DNA from: a candidate division KSB1 bacterium
GTDB lineage: Bacteria > Zhuqueibacterota > Zhuqueibacteria > Residuimicrobiales > Krinioviventaceae
NCBI GenBank assembly: GCA_034505495.1
Contig: JAPDQV010000013.1
Coordinates: forward strand, 1-37,982
Length of the DNA: 37,982 nucleotides
Reading direction: 5' to 3'
Shown here: positions 8,678 through 17,319 of the stretch, one piece after another
Layout: every line of letters starts with the position of its first letter
Numbering within the stretch: position 1 is the first letter of the stretch
The notes under the pieces: generated by a model
Seen by the model: only the letters and a program-made list of their open reading frames with translations
What the model was told of the DNA's origin: nothing
Databases searched by the model: none
Position numbers and translations under genes: made by a program

Positions 8678-9721
8678 TTACAGCACCCTGCGCAATAGTT
8701 CGGCGGCCTTTTCAGCCGCTTCCTGTACGCTGATCTGCCGCAGGCACGATTGATGCCCGCAAGTGGTCAACAAACAGCCTGCACATTCAATTTCCCGTCT
8801 AAGGACGATATGTCCTCGACCGTAAGGACGCCATTTAAAGGGTTCATCGCGGGCCGAAAAGATGGCCAGGCAGGGGACGCCTACACCCGCGGCCAGGTGC
8901 ATACCGCCGGTATCGTTGCCGATGTAAGCGCGGCAGCGGCGCAGCAGCGCGGCCGTCGGCCGCACCGCAAGGCCTGCGGCATTCAAGCCGGTTTTCCATT
9001 GCGACACCAGGTCATCTCCCTGCTCCTTCTCGTCCCTGCCGCCGATGACAATGGGGAAAATCGAAAACTCGGCAATGAGCCGTTCGATCAATTCAGCATA
9101 ACGATCCATCGGCCATCGTTTTGCCTGCATTTTCGAAAACGGCGCTACGGCCACACAGCTATTTTCCGGCAGCGTAATTCCTTTTTCGGCAATCAGTTTT
9201 TGCGCTTCGACTTCATCCTCCGAATTCAACAGCAGGTCGAAGGAAATGTGATCGACCGGGATTCCGTCCTTTGCCAGGCGAAACAGGATACGCTCGGCTT
9301 CATGAAGGCCTGCGCTTTCACCTGTGAACGGGCCGAAGCCGCGAAAACCGAGGAGCAGGCCGATGCCGAGCGAGCGGAAATAGATTCTATCCCGAAAAAT
9401 TTGTCTCCTTTGCCGTCGCGAGGGCGTCAAGTAAGCGACGGCATCGAATCGTCGTGCGCGCAAAAGCGGCCATAATCTTACCAGTGAATGGAGATGCCGC
9501 CTGCCTCCGTCGGCGCTTTTGGGAAATGCCACGATATCCGCAAAAAAATCCGAAGAAAATAAGTCGGCGGCCTGCACATAGCCTTCGCCTTCCACTCGAT
9601 CGGTCAACAGCGTGAAGCGGGCATGTGGAAAAGCCTTGCGCAGCGCCCACAACGATGGAAGAATCATGATGGTGTCGCCCAAATGGCCGATATGAAAGAC
9701 TAAAAGCCTTTCGACTTTCAT
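8678..9721 (-). CDS. Glycosyltransferase family 9 (heptosyltransferase-like)
   Basis: A 347-residue GT9 enzyme, the family of ADP-heptose:LPS heptosyltransferases. The N-terminal motif is HIGHLGDTIMILPSLWALRK at 10-29. The C-terminal donor-binding motif is NDTGGMHLAAGVGVPCLAIF followed by WRPYG. The reading frame continues 61 codons further upstream, but that extension overlaps the polymerase gene and looks like noise. The ATG at 9721 gives the family N-terminus, overlaps the upstream stop by four bases (ATGA), and has GGA-rich sequence ahead. A GT9 enzyme among polysaccharide transferases suggests that heptose or a similar sugar enters the glycan, or that the locus builds LPS core or O-antigen. 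Many GT9 proteins outside LPS core have unknown donors. Confidence 0.92.
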   Translation of the reverse strand: MKVERLLVFHIGHLGDTIMILPSLWALRKAFPHARFTLLTDRVEGEGYVQAADLFSSDFFADIVAFPKSADGGRRHLHSLVRLWPLLRARRFDAVAYLTPSRRQRRQIFRDRIYFRSLGIGLLLGFRGFGPFTGESAGLHEAERILFRLAKDGIPVDHISFDLLLNSEDEVEAQKLIAEKGITLPENSCVAVAPFSKMQAKRWPMDRYAELIERLIAEFSIFPIVIGGRDEKEQGDDLVSQWKTGLNAAGLAVRPTAALLRRCRAYIGNDTGGMHLAAGVGVPCLAIFSARDEPFKWRPYGRGHIVLRREIECAGCLLTTCGHQSCLRQISVQEAAEKAAELLRRVL

Positions 9722-11022
9722 AGATTCCAATCCTGCAAAGGCGAAAGGGGCTTGTCGGGCTGAATCTGTTTGACCGACAACTCGTAACGCCGTAGAGCGA
9801 TGACATCCTTTTGGAGGGTGAGGTGGCCGGCAATCACGGAGAGAAAGAAAAGAATCTGTATCGAGTAGGATATAAAAAGAGAGTCGTTTAAAATCCATAC
9901 GCAAAAGGCAAAGAGAATGAGATAGGCGTGATAGAATTCAAAGCGGTCACGGGTTCTCTTTAAAAGCGGCGAAACCATGAACCACAAATAAACGATCGTT
10001 GCCGGAATACCATAACGAACGGTAAACAGCAACCCGCTTTCGCTGGTCGGTGCGGCTTCATTGCCGACCAAACGCCCTCCTTCGTAGCCGGCGTCGATGC
10101 CGAAATCATAGAAAGGAATATAGTACCCATGTCCCCATATCGGTTTGCTGCGGATCATTTCCACGAGCGTGTTCCACAAAACTTCTCGGCCGGCTAAAAG
10201 ATGGTAACGCGCCTCAGGCATAAAGCGCAGCGGCACACGTTCATGTACCCAAAGAAAAAATTGATAGACGTAATAGTAGAGATCGTTATTAAAAACGATC
10301 AGATAAATAATGACTCCGGCAAGTGTAATGGCGGCGAGCAAATAGCCGTAATGAAGGCGGAACAGTCGGAACAGAAGAAGAATCGGCAAAAGAGCAATCG
10401 CGACCTGACCGGTTCGCGATCCTGAAAGCACCAGAAAGCCGATCGAGAAAGCGATCGTCAAAAGATGGAAAAATTTTTTTTTCGAGACCAGGAAGACGCC
10501 TGATATAAGCGTAAGGGCGGACAGATAAACGCCGAAATGGTTGCCTGAGCCATACATCAATTGAGCGCGGTTTTCGATGCCGTTGCATTGCCAAACATAG
10601 AGCAGAGGCGCATCCGGCGCGTCATATGCCGTTAAAGCGGTAGAGATCAGAAGAGCGGCATAAAAATAATAGGGAATCGAGCCGAACAGTTTGGTAAAAA
10701 AGATCTCTTCATCTTTGTAAAAAATGACATAGTAAATGATAAAATACATGGTAAGTACGGCGATCAGAAACTGGCCGGCATTAAGCAGGAGCTTGGGTTC
10801 GAATCCATGAATTGCTGTTACACCTATTAAGGTTGCAATGAGAAGAAGGAAGGGTAAATTAAGGCGGGGAAAGTCATGCTTGCGCTCAATAATGCGGCCG
10901 ACAACCAGTCCAAGAAAAATCATGAGCCATAGGACGGAGAAAAATCGAGACTCCTGAAAACCCACTAAGGTCGGCTGCAAAATGAAGAGAAAAAAGAAAA
11001 TCAATTGAACGATCTGCAGCAT
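9718..11022 (-). CDS. O-antigen polymerase/ligase-like membrane protein (Wzy/WaaL type)
   Basis: A 434-residue polytopic inner-membrane protein with about 10-12 hydrophobic segments and a large periplasmic loop at about residues 255-330. The segment VLSGSRTGQVAIALLPILLLF and the loop motif WGHGYYIPF followed by SESGLLFTVRYGIPA resemble the Wzy_C/O-antigen-ligase family, which polymerises lipid-linked repeat units or joins them to a lipid acceptor. Sequence alone does not separate polymerase from ligase; with a Wzc-type co-polymerase and flippase present, a polymerase is the simpler reading. The ATG at 11022 is preferred to the upstream TTG at 11037 because GGAG lies about 6 bp before it. The start follows the flippase stop by one base. 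Confidence 0.85.
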   Translation of the reverse strand: MLQIVQLIFFFLFILQPTLVGFQESRFFSVLWLMIFLGLVVGRIIERKHDFPRLNLPFLLLIATLIGVTAIHGFEPKLLLNAGQFLIAVLTMYFIIYYVIFYKDEEIFFTKLFGSIPYYFYAALLISTALTAYDAPDAPLLYVWQCNGIENRAQLMYGSGNHFGVYLSALTLISGVFLVSKKKFFHLLTIAFSIGFLVLSGSRTGQVAIALLPILLLFRLFRLHYGYLLAAITLAGVIIYLIVFNNDLYYYVYQFFLWVHERVPLRFMPEARYHLLAGREVLWNTLVEMIRSKPIWGHGYYIPFYDFGIDAGYEGGRLVGNEAAPTSESGLLFTVRYGIPATIVYLWFMVSPLLKRTRDRFEFYHAYLILFAFCVWILNDSLFISYSIQILFFLSVIAGHLTLQKDVIALRRYELSVKQIQPDKPLSPLQDWNL

Positions 11023-11023
11023 A

Positions 11024-12376
11024 TCAGGCTCCGGCAAACAGTTTCTTTAAACGGAGGAGCGTAAAAAAAGTCGAATCTACACCGACGACCTTATAGGCGG
11101 CGGCGGCGAGGGTGAGGTTCCAAAGGCTGAGGGTGGCGGCTGAAACGGCCGCGGCACCGACGGCCCCGTATCGGCTGATAATCGGCGCGCCCGCAACGAG
11201 GTGAAAAAGCACGAAACCCGCCATCATTCGTCGCGTGAGCCGTTGCCGGCCGCTCATGTTGAGCAGATAGGAAGCCGGACCGGAGAATGATTTGATCGTA
11301 TGGCCGAACATCAGCAGCAACAAGAGCAGGAACGCTTTACGGAACGGGGGGCCGAATGCACCGAGCACCGTTTTGCCGAAAACCAAGAGAAAAAGATCGG
11401 CAAACAACGTTGTTGCCGCCAACAATGCGGCAGAGACGGCCATAATGCGTTCAAGTTCGCGCATTCTCCTTCCATAGTAAAATTCTGAAATCAACGGCGC
11501 GGCAATGGAATTGACGGCGAACAAGGCAAAGGAAACGAAAAACGCAACTCTGGCTGCCGCGGAAAAGAGCGCCACTTCCTCCGGCGGTGAAAAGAAACCG
11601 AGCAGAACAACGGCAGCCTGATTAAAGACGATATTCATCGCATTCATCCACATCATATCGGTCGATATTCTGCGCCATTCAGCCGAACGATACTCTGCCG
11701 CAGCCCGTTCGAATTCCGGCGGCAATATGCGAACCAGCATCCATGTGCCTAAAAGAAAAGCAACCAGCACGACCACAAGGTAGCACCACCATGCCGTTTC
11801 GGCGGTTAAAGAGTGTATTCGCGAAACAAACATCAGCAAAGGAATAAACAGCAACGGCCTTACGACGCTTTCCGGAAATTCAGCAAGCACGACATGCCGG
11901 AAACCCCGCAAAGCCGCCTGTCGCACCATGGTCAAAGTGTAGAGAGGAATGCAGAGAAGCATGACCCAAAGGGCATCACGCTGAGCGGCGACAAAACGAG
12001 GCCTATCTGCAACCAGAAGTAATGCGCCCAGCCCCGCGGCAAGCAGCGAGGCGAAGAGGGATCTTTGAAAAGAAAAGGTCAACACGCCTTTAAGAAGCGG
12101 CCATTGCCCATTGACGCGATACTCCGGCACAAAGCGGAGCAGCGAATTGTCATAGCCCAATATGGTAAAGACGGTTATGATCAACAGAACGCTTTGCGCA
12201 TAGGCGAAATAGCCGTACTCTGCAGCACCGAGGAGCCGCGCTGCAATGATTTGGCCGAGCAGCATTAAAAATGCACCGAAAATTTTTAACAGAAATACCG
12301 AGCCGGCACCTACGGCAAAGGTGCGCCCCGATTCGCGGCTAAGGATTCGGGATAGAAATTCGAAAGGCACTTTCAC
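11024..12376 (-). CDS. Polysaccharide flippase (Wzx/MATE-like)
   Basis: About 450 residues with 12 or more hydrophobic helices in the pattern of the polysaccharide transporter (PST/MOP) family, which flips undecaprenyl-linked repeat units to the periplasmic face. Near the N-terminus is the usual LGAAEYGYFAYAQSVLLI stretch after the first helix, and an ISTDMMWMNAMNIVFNQAAV segment begins the second bundle. The frame is open further upstream, but those residues overlap the lipoprotein gene. A GTG at 12376, just after that gene's TGA, is the most economical start, although no strong ribosome site is visible. It is followed directly by the polymerase-like gene. Substrate is unknown. Confidence 0.88.
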   Translation of the reverse strand: MKVPFEFLSRILSRESGRTFAVGAGSVFLLKIFGAFLMLLGQIIAARLLGAAEYGYFAYAQSVLLIITVFTILGYDNSLLRFVPEYRVNGQWPLLKGVLTFSFQRSLFASLLAAGLGALLLVADRPRFVAAQRDALWVMLLCIPLYTLTMVRQAALRGFRHVVLAEFPESVVRPLLFIPLLMFVSRIHSLTAETAWWCYLVVVLVAFLLGTWMLVRILPPEFERAAAEYRSAEWRRISTDMMWMNAMNIVFNQAAVVLLGFFSPPEEVALFSAAARVAFFVSFALFAVNSIAAPLISEFYYGRRMRELERIMAVSAALLAATTLFADLFLLVFGKTVLGAFGPPFRKAFLLLLLLMFGHTIKSFSGPASYLLNMSGRQRLTRRMMAGFVLFHLVAGAPIISRYGAVGAAAVSAATLSLWNLTLAAAAYKVVGVDSTFFTLLRLKKLFAGA

Positions 12377-12384
12377 GTCGGTTA

Positions 12385-13836
12385 TCAGGGTTGTGTCCGC
12401 GGACGAGGATAAGCGTCGACGAATATTGAGGCCGCAACCGGATCGATAAGAATCGACCAAGTCGCACTTCCTCCGCTCATATTGACGCGGCGATCTTCGA
12501 TACGCCGTTTGACTTCGGCGGCGGTTTCCCCGAAATAGTTGTTGCGGGCGATGATATCGGGATAAGAAGGATATTTGAGCGAATAAGCGCGAATGAACAA
12601 CGTCGACCCGAGTTGGAGCAGGTTATTTTTTTCGATCAGCGGCGAGGCATTGTCGAGGATGTTGATCGAATATTTGGTGCATGCGACAATCGTGTTGAGC
12701 TGCAGCGTCACCCGGCTTCGTTCGTTGACCAAGCTGACGACATTAACGCCAATGCCGCACTCGGCTATATAATTATAAAGCAGATCTGCCGTGCCTCTGA
12801 ACTCGATGCTGCAGCCGACATCGCAATGGGTGATGCCGTTATCCGTCAACATCGAGCGGCTGCTGTTTGAAACCATACCTAGACTGTTCTGCCAATATCC
12901 CGGCGGGTTGGTGACGAGATTACCGATCGCGTTCAGCTGCGAATTCGTTTCGGCCTGGACGGCCGCCTTGCATTTATAAAAGAGTGAGCCGGAAACTTCC
13001 CCATATCCCTCGTTGGCAATGACGACGCCCCGATCGTTGATGTCGCGGAAAATGCACTGTCGGATGGAAACCCTGCCGCCGCGACAGTTCACCGCCATAT
13101 CCGCATGATCAAAAACCGAACTGACCAGCTCCGCTTCGCCAAAGATTTCGAGACCCCTCCAAGATCCGGCGTTTTGCTGATCGAGTACATCGGTGGTAAA
13201 AATCACGGGCTCCTCCGCGGTACCGATGGTCACCAGCTTGCCGTAAACGATCAGCTTGCCGTATCCTTCAAAACGCACAACCGCCCCTTTGTCGATCAGC
13301 AGCGTCACACCTTCGGGGATCGTCAAGTCGTTGGCGACGATAATGTGGCGTCGGCTGTCCCAAACCGTGTAGAAATCAAGCTCGCCGGTGACCCGCCTTT
13401 CCGGATAGAGCACGACTTCTTCCAGCTGTAATGACCGGTCGAGATTGGGAAGGATCCGCCTGCCGTACCCTTTTTTCTCGATGACCAGGTTGTAGTTGCC
13501 TTCAGGAACTTCATCGAATTTGAAAAAACCGTCGGCAGCGGTCTGTGTTTTGTAAAGCGGACTTGCAAGCCGCGGCTCGAATAGCACGGGCTGACCGGCC
13601 GGTACGCCTAGAGAAGGAAAACGGCTCTGGAGATTCGCGATCGTTGTATCTGTCGGTAAGGCGGAATAAAGCATTACGGAAATTCCTTCATGGGAAACCA
13701 TACCGCTCAGCTTGGCCGAACCGGTAATCGTTAATGTCCGTTCCTGGTAAAGTTTTCTCGTGCAGGCGAGGGACAAAACAAACAGCAACAGAAGGAAACG
13801 GAAGCATTCTATTTTTCTACCTACAGGCGTTTTCAT
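12385..13836 (-). CDS. Lipoprotein with carboxypeptidase-regulatory-like domain and right-handed beta-helix
   Basis: A 483-residue predicted lipoprotein. The signal sequence (FRFLLLLFVLSLAC) ends in a lipobox with Cys25. The +2 residue is Thr, so outer-membrane sorting by the Lol system is possible. Residues about 34-131 look like a carboxypeptidase-regulatory-like beta-sandwich (ADGFFKFDEVPEGNYNLVIE). Residues about 145-435 form short repeated beta strands with LTIPEGVTLLIDKGA, repeated ghD-like turns and asparagine ladders, typical of NosD/pectate-lyase right-handed beta-helices. In other loci such helices act as lyases, epimerases or glycan-binding scaffolds. No catalytic residues can be assigned here. 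It sits between the antiterminator and flippase genes, so a role in periplasmic or surface handling of this polysaccharide is inferred. The ATG start has GGAAACC ahead. Confidence 0.85.
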   Translation of the reverse strand: MKTPVGRKIECFRFLLLLFVLSLACTRKLYQERTLTITGSAKLSGMVSHEGISVMLYSALPTDTTIANLQSRFPSLGVPAGQPVLFEPRLASPLYKTQTAADGFFKFDEVPEGNYNLVIEKKGYGRRILPNLDRSLQLEEVVLYPERRVTGELDFYTVWDSRRHIIVANDLTIPEGVTLLIDKGAVVRFEGYGKLIVYGKLVTIGTAEEPVIFTTDVLDQQNAGSWRGLEIFGEAELVSSVFDHADMAVNCRGGRVSIRQCIFRDINDRGVVIANEGYGEVSGSLFYKCKAAVQAETNSQLNAIGNLVTNPPGYWQNSLGMVSNSSRSMLTDNGITHCDVGCSIEFRGTADLLYNYIAECGIGVNVVSLVNERSRVTLQLNTIVACTKYSINILDNASPLIEKNNLLQLGSTLFIRAYSLKYPSYPDIIARNNYFGETAAEVKRRIEDRRVNMSGGSATWSILIDPVAASIFVDAYPRPRTQP

Positions 13837-13870
13837 GGTTTCCGGCCTTTAACAGCGCTTGACGCCGCTT

Positions 13871-14377
13871 TTATGCAATTTTTTTCAATTCGATCGAACG
13901 GGTGTCGACAAGTATCGATTTGCCGACGGCTTCGATGGTGATTACGAAATAATGCGCACCTCGTTCTTCAACGATGCGGCCTTCTAATCCCATGAGAATA
14001 CCGCTGCTGATCCGCACATAGTCGCCGACAACAATGCCGTCGCGCACCTGCAGATCGACGCCGCTTTTGAGAAGACTGCGGATGGTCTCGATCTCTGTCT
14101 CGCGCACCGGCATAGGCTGATTATTAAAGCCGACAATTCGCACCATACCGGGCGCCTTTAATACCTCAAACCGATGGACGAACGGCACGCGGCAGAAAAT
14201 GTAGCCCGGAAAGAGCGGTGCCTCCACCCACCGTTTGCGGTCTTTCCATTGGTTCAAAGTTTTTCGCAACGGCAGGTAATGATCAAAGCCCGCCGTCTCT
14301 AAATAGCTCTTGACCTTCTTTTCGTGCCTCGGTTTGGTGACAAAGGCGTACCAAAGCTCCTCCCAATGCGAAACCAT
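13871..14377 (-). CDS. NusG-like transcription antiterminator (UpxY/RfaH-like)
   Basis: A 168-residue NusG paralogue. The NGN domain (WYAFVTKPRHEKKVKSYL to about residue 105) includes the family's PLFPGYIFCR segment. A KOW-type domain follows (VGDYVRISSGILMGLEGRI, about 117-135). Specialised paralogues such as RfaH, UpxY and LoaP bind elongating polymerase and let it read through long surface-polysaccharide operons. This one lies inside such an operon, after the co-polymerase gene and ahead of roughly 13 kb of sugar-handling genes, so it probably acts on this transcript. No ops-like recruitment element was identified. AGGAGG is present 12 bp before the ATG. A housekeeping NusG is less likely because no secE or ribosomal-protein genes are near. 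Confidence 0.92.
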   Translation of the reverse strand: MVSHWEELWYAFVTKPRHEKKVKSYLETAGFDHYLPLRKTLNQWKDRKRWVEAPLFPGYIFCRVPFVHRFEVLKAPGMVRIVGFNNQPMPVRETEIETIRSLLKSGVDLQVRDGIVVGDYVRISSGILMGLEGRIVEERGAHYFVITIEAVGKSILVDTRSIELKKIA

Positions 14378-14404
14378 CCGTTACAACACCCTCCTGTTTT
14401 CGAT

Positions 14405-16771
14405 TCACAATCGTACGTCGACCGTCGTTTTCCTCTTTTCACGCGGTTTCTTTTCCCCGTCTTCCGCATAGTAATAGTAGTAATATTGGTGATGGTAATA
14501 CCCGCCGTAAGAGTCGGCGCGCGAAACGTGGTTCAATACGACGCCGAGAATCGGCGCCTTGATGCGACGGAGCTGATCGGCAGCGGCTATAGCAGCGCCG
14601 CGCGGTGTTTCTCCACTGCGAATAACCAACAGCACACCGTCGACAAAGCGAGCCAGAACCGAAGGATCGGTCACTGCATTCACCGGCGGCGTATCGATGA
14701 TGACCATCGCATAGCGGCTGCGCAGTTCATTGAGCAGCGCATTCATACGCTCGGAACCCAGCAGCTCTGCGGGGTTCGGCGGATTGATGCCGCACGGCAG
14801 GAGATCCAAATTGGGTACATCGGCAACGGGAATCACCGCCTCTTCAGCCGTCTTTTGTCCGATCAGTACGTTCGTCAGGCCAGGCTGATGCGGTACCTGA
14901 AACAGCTTGTGCAGCATGGGTCGGCGCAGGTCGGCGTCCACAAGACAAGTTTTGGCGCCCATTTGCGTAAAAGTAATTGCCAAATTGGCTGCCGAGGTTG
15001 ATTTTCCTTCGCGCGGGCCGCTGCTGGTGATCAAAATGACCTGCTTTGGATTTTCCGGCGCGGTAAACAATATGTTGGTGCGCAGACTTCGATAAGCTTC
15101 CGAAATCGGTGAACGCGGCCTTAGGTGCGTGACCAGCCTCTCGTTGATGGCCGTCACTTCCGGGTCTTCCGATCGGGGCGTTCGAAGACCTGAAACCAGG
15201 GCCTTTTCCGGCCGAATCTCGGGTACAGCGGCAATCATCGGCAGGCCGACAGCCTCTAAATCCTGCAGCGAGTTGACCGAATCGTCCATGTACTCCATGG
15301 TAAAAGCGGCGGCCGCGCCCAGGCTGAGGCCGATCAGGAAGCCTAGGAATAGGTTCAGCTTTTTTTTCGGACGAATCGGCTCGCGCTCCTCTTTTGCAGG
15401 ATCGATGATCCGCACATTACCCAGCTGACCGACTTCGGTGATGCGCGACTCTTGATACTTTTCCTGCAGCATGATGTACAGCTTTTCCGCCACCTGGGCC
15501 GCCCGCGTCAACCGCGCCAGCTGCAGCTTTTTCGCCGGTAGGCTTTCCAGCTGCCGATTGTACTCATCGACAATCTTTCCATAAGCCTCCACCTTGGGCT
15601 CCAGCGAACGAATGTCGATTTCGACCTCGATTTTGCTGGTAAACAACGAGCCGGAAATTTTGGCCGGATCGACGAACTGGTTGGAAGCGATAGAGGTGAC
15701 TTCCTTTTTGAACTGCTCCTTGAGCGCTTCGATCTGCCGCGTGGTCAGCTCAATCTGCCGACGCGTATAGGGAGAGTCGCCTTTTTGGATCGTCTCAGCC
15801 TGATAGAGCGCCAGTTGGGATTCCTTCTCCGCAATGTTGCGGGTAAACTCTTCCAGCGCCGTAGTTTTACTGATCGATTCGATGTTGAAACTGCTGTTTT
15901 GGCGCTCCAACTCGGCGTTGATGTAGGCCAAACGCTGCCGCGCCGCTTCCAAGTCGGTGCGTGCCGAATTGTAGAGCGTTTCGAACTCGGTAATCTTGCG
16001 CACCAGGTCGGCCGTCTCCTCGTCCAAAGAGACGACTTTGGCAGACTCTTGATAAGCCCTCAGCTGCTCTTCCGAACCGGCCAGCTCCCGTTCGTAAAGC
16101 GCCAGCTGCTTTTCCAAAAAGTCTTTCACCTGACGAACTTCGGCTTGGCTCTCTTCTTTACTGATGCGTTCATAAACGGAGGCTACAGCGTTGGCAACAA
16201 AATAAGCCTCGAAGGGGCTGTGTGCACGGAAGCGAATCTCAATCATATCCGTGTTGCGGATGTGGCGAACGCTCAGCCCCTCGCGCAGGGCTTTGACCTG
16301 CTCGTCAAAAATTTCGTTTTCATCCATCTGGCCGCGCAGGTTCAGCCGAATCCGGCGCAGAAAACTGAGATGATGCTTCAATGTATCGGGCCGCTCCAGA
16401 ACCTCGAACTGCGCGGCATAGGGCGTTTTAAGCAGATTGCGTACTACACCCTCCGCCAAAGTACGGCTCTTTAGCACCTCCACCTGATTGTTCATCAGCG
16501 TCTCTTTGGTGATGGCGGAAGTAAAATTAAAAAGAGATTGGCCGACGCCGCTGCGATCCTCGAGAATCAGCCGCACCGTAGATTCATAGACCGGCTTTTG
16601 AAAAAAAGTCAAGAGAATCGTAATGACCATGACGACCGAAAATGTCGCCAGGATTGCCTTACGTCCCCGATAAAATATACGCAGATAATCCCGCCAGGTT
16701 AAGTGCTGCTCGGAAAGTCTGCTGAATAATCGACCGTTGCCGGGACCTTCATAAAGCCTCGGTTCGTTCAT
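14405..16771 (-). CDS. Wzc-type polysaccharide co-polymerase / tyrosine autokinase
   Basis: A 788-residue inner-membrane protein that controls polysaccharide chain length and export. Order: cytoplasmic N-terminus, membrane helix at about 38-57, Wzz-like periplasmic domain with long coiled-coil (about 205-440), second membrane helix at about 473-491, then a BY-kinase domain. Walker A is SSGPREGKS at 583-591, Walker A' is VDADLRRP at 611-618 and Walker B is VIIDTPP at 690-696. A tyrosine cluster at 755-768 (GGYYHHQYYYYYY) is the expected autophosphorylation tail. It is followed by an unusually basic end (KKPREKRK). Kinase and polymerase domains are fused, as in proteobacterial Wzc, not split as in Firmicutes. 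It starts 20 bp after the SLBB gene. No matching phosphatase gene (Wzb-like) is in the window. Confidence 0.95.
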   Translation of the reverse strand: MNEPRLYEGPGNGRLFSRLSEQHLTWRDYLRIFYRGRKAILATFSVVMVITILLTFFQKPVYESTVRLILEDRSGVGQSLFNFTSAITKETLMNNQVEVLKSRTLAEGVVRNLLKTPYAAQFEVLERPDTLKHHLSFLRRIRLNLRGQMDENEIFDEQVKALREGLSVRHIRNTDMIEIRFRAHSPFEAYFVANAVASVYERISKEESQAEVRQVKDFLEKQLALYERELAGSEEQLRAYQESAKVVSLDEETADLVRKITEFETLYNSARTDLEAARQRLAYINAELERQNSSFNIESISKTTALEEFTRNIAEKESQLALYQAETIQKGDSPYTRRQIELTTRQIEALKEQFKKEVTSIASNQFVDPAKISGSLFTSKIEVEIDIRSLEPKVEAYGKIVDEYNRQLESLPAKKLQLARLTRAAQVAEKLYIMLQEKYQESRITEVGQLGNVRIIDPAKEEREPIRPKKKLNLFLGFLIGLSLGAAAAFTMEYMDDSVNSLQDLEAVGLPMIAAVPEIRPEKALVSGLRTPRSEDPEVTAINERLVTHLRPRSPISEAYRSLRTNILFTAPENPKQVILITSSGPREGKSTSAANLAITFTQMGAKTCLVDADLRRPMLHKLFQVPHQPGLTNVLIGQKTAEEAVIPVADVPNLDLLPCGINPPNPAELLGSERMNALLNELRSRYAMVIIDTPPVNAVTDPSVLARFVDGVLLVIRSGETPRGAAIAAADQLRRIKAPILGVVLNHVSRADSYGGYYHHQYYYYYYAEDGEKKPREKRKTTVDVRL

Positions 16772-16791
16772 CGCACCATTCTCAACTTTGG

Positions 16792-17283
16792 TTAATCATT
16801 TCGCCGCGAGTACCATTGCGCTAAATAAATTGCCTGCACAATCATGGCTATGCGGAAACCCAATTCGAACACTTTGCTGACCAAATAAAAGGTCGTCCCT
16901 GATACCACCACCGTATCGCCGGGCAATAAAATGGGATTCTCTTTTAAATTACCCGTATCGACAAAACTTTTAACGTCCACATCTATGACTACGCTCGAGT
17001 CTCCCTCCGCCAAAGTGCGGACAACGCGGATTCTTTTTATGCGCGCGTCTTCCCGCGGGCCGCCCGCCCAGGAGAGAAGCGAAACAAGATCCGTCTCAAG
17101 CGGCACCATGTACTGGCCCGGCATGTTGACGAATCCCCACACATTGACCGGCATCAGCACTTGATCCTGTCCACCCAGATAATATTGAGCCGCCCGTCCG
17201 GTGGCGGGTCGTTGCTGCCCAAACGTTAATGTGTTCAAGCTGAGCATGAAAAGCATCGCGGCAATTGCTGCACGACATCTCAT
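16792..17283 (-). CDS. Small SLBB-domain protein, polysaccharide export related
   Basis: A 163-residue exported protein with signal sequence (residues 1-22, ending TFGQ). One SLBB-like domain spans about 44-130, seen in VNVWGFVNMPGQYMVP, LLSWAGGP and ILLPGDTVVVS. A C-terminal hydrophobic or amphipathic helix lies at about 138-157 (ELGFRIAMIVQAIYLAQWY). Canonical Wza-type exporters are around 350 residues, with an N-terminal export domain plus one or more SLBB domains and a lipobox Cys; this protein lacks the export domain and any lipobox. The ribosome site AGGAG lies about 8 bp before the ATG. Position directly before the Wzc gene supports a role in export, perhaps as a reduced periplasmic or outer-membrane partner; that is inference. 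Confidence 0.85.
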   Translation of the reverse strand: MRCRAAIAAMLFMLSLNTLTFGQQRPATGRAAQYYLGGQDQVLMPVNVWGFVNMPGQYMVPLETDLVSLLSWAGGPREDARIKRIRVVRTLAEGDSSVVIDVDVKSFVDTGNLKENPILLPGDTVVVSGTTFYLVSKVFELGFRIAMIVQAIYLAQWYSRRND

Positions 17284-17319
17284 GGATCATCTCCTGCCGA
17301 ATAGGCTTGATTCAACGCT

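Noticed and set aside
8750..9475. 241-codon plus-strand frame opposite the GT9 gene
   Set aside because: Shadow of the heptosyltransferase-like gene.
9722..9904. 61-codon N-terminal extension of the GT9 gene
   Set aside because: It lies within the upstream polymerase gene in another frame, and the family motif begins right after ATG at 9721.
14446..14508. Low-complexity repeat at the 3' end of the Wzc-like gene
   Set aside because: It encodes the expected tyrosine cluster and is not an independent repeat element.
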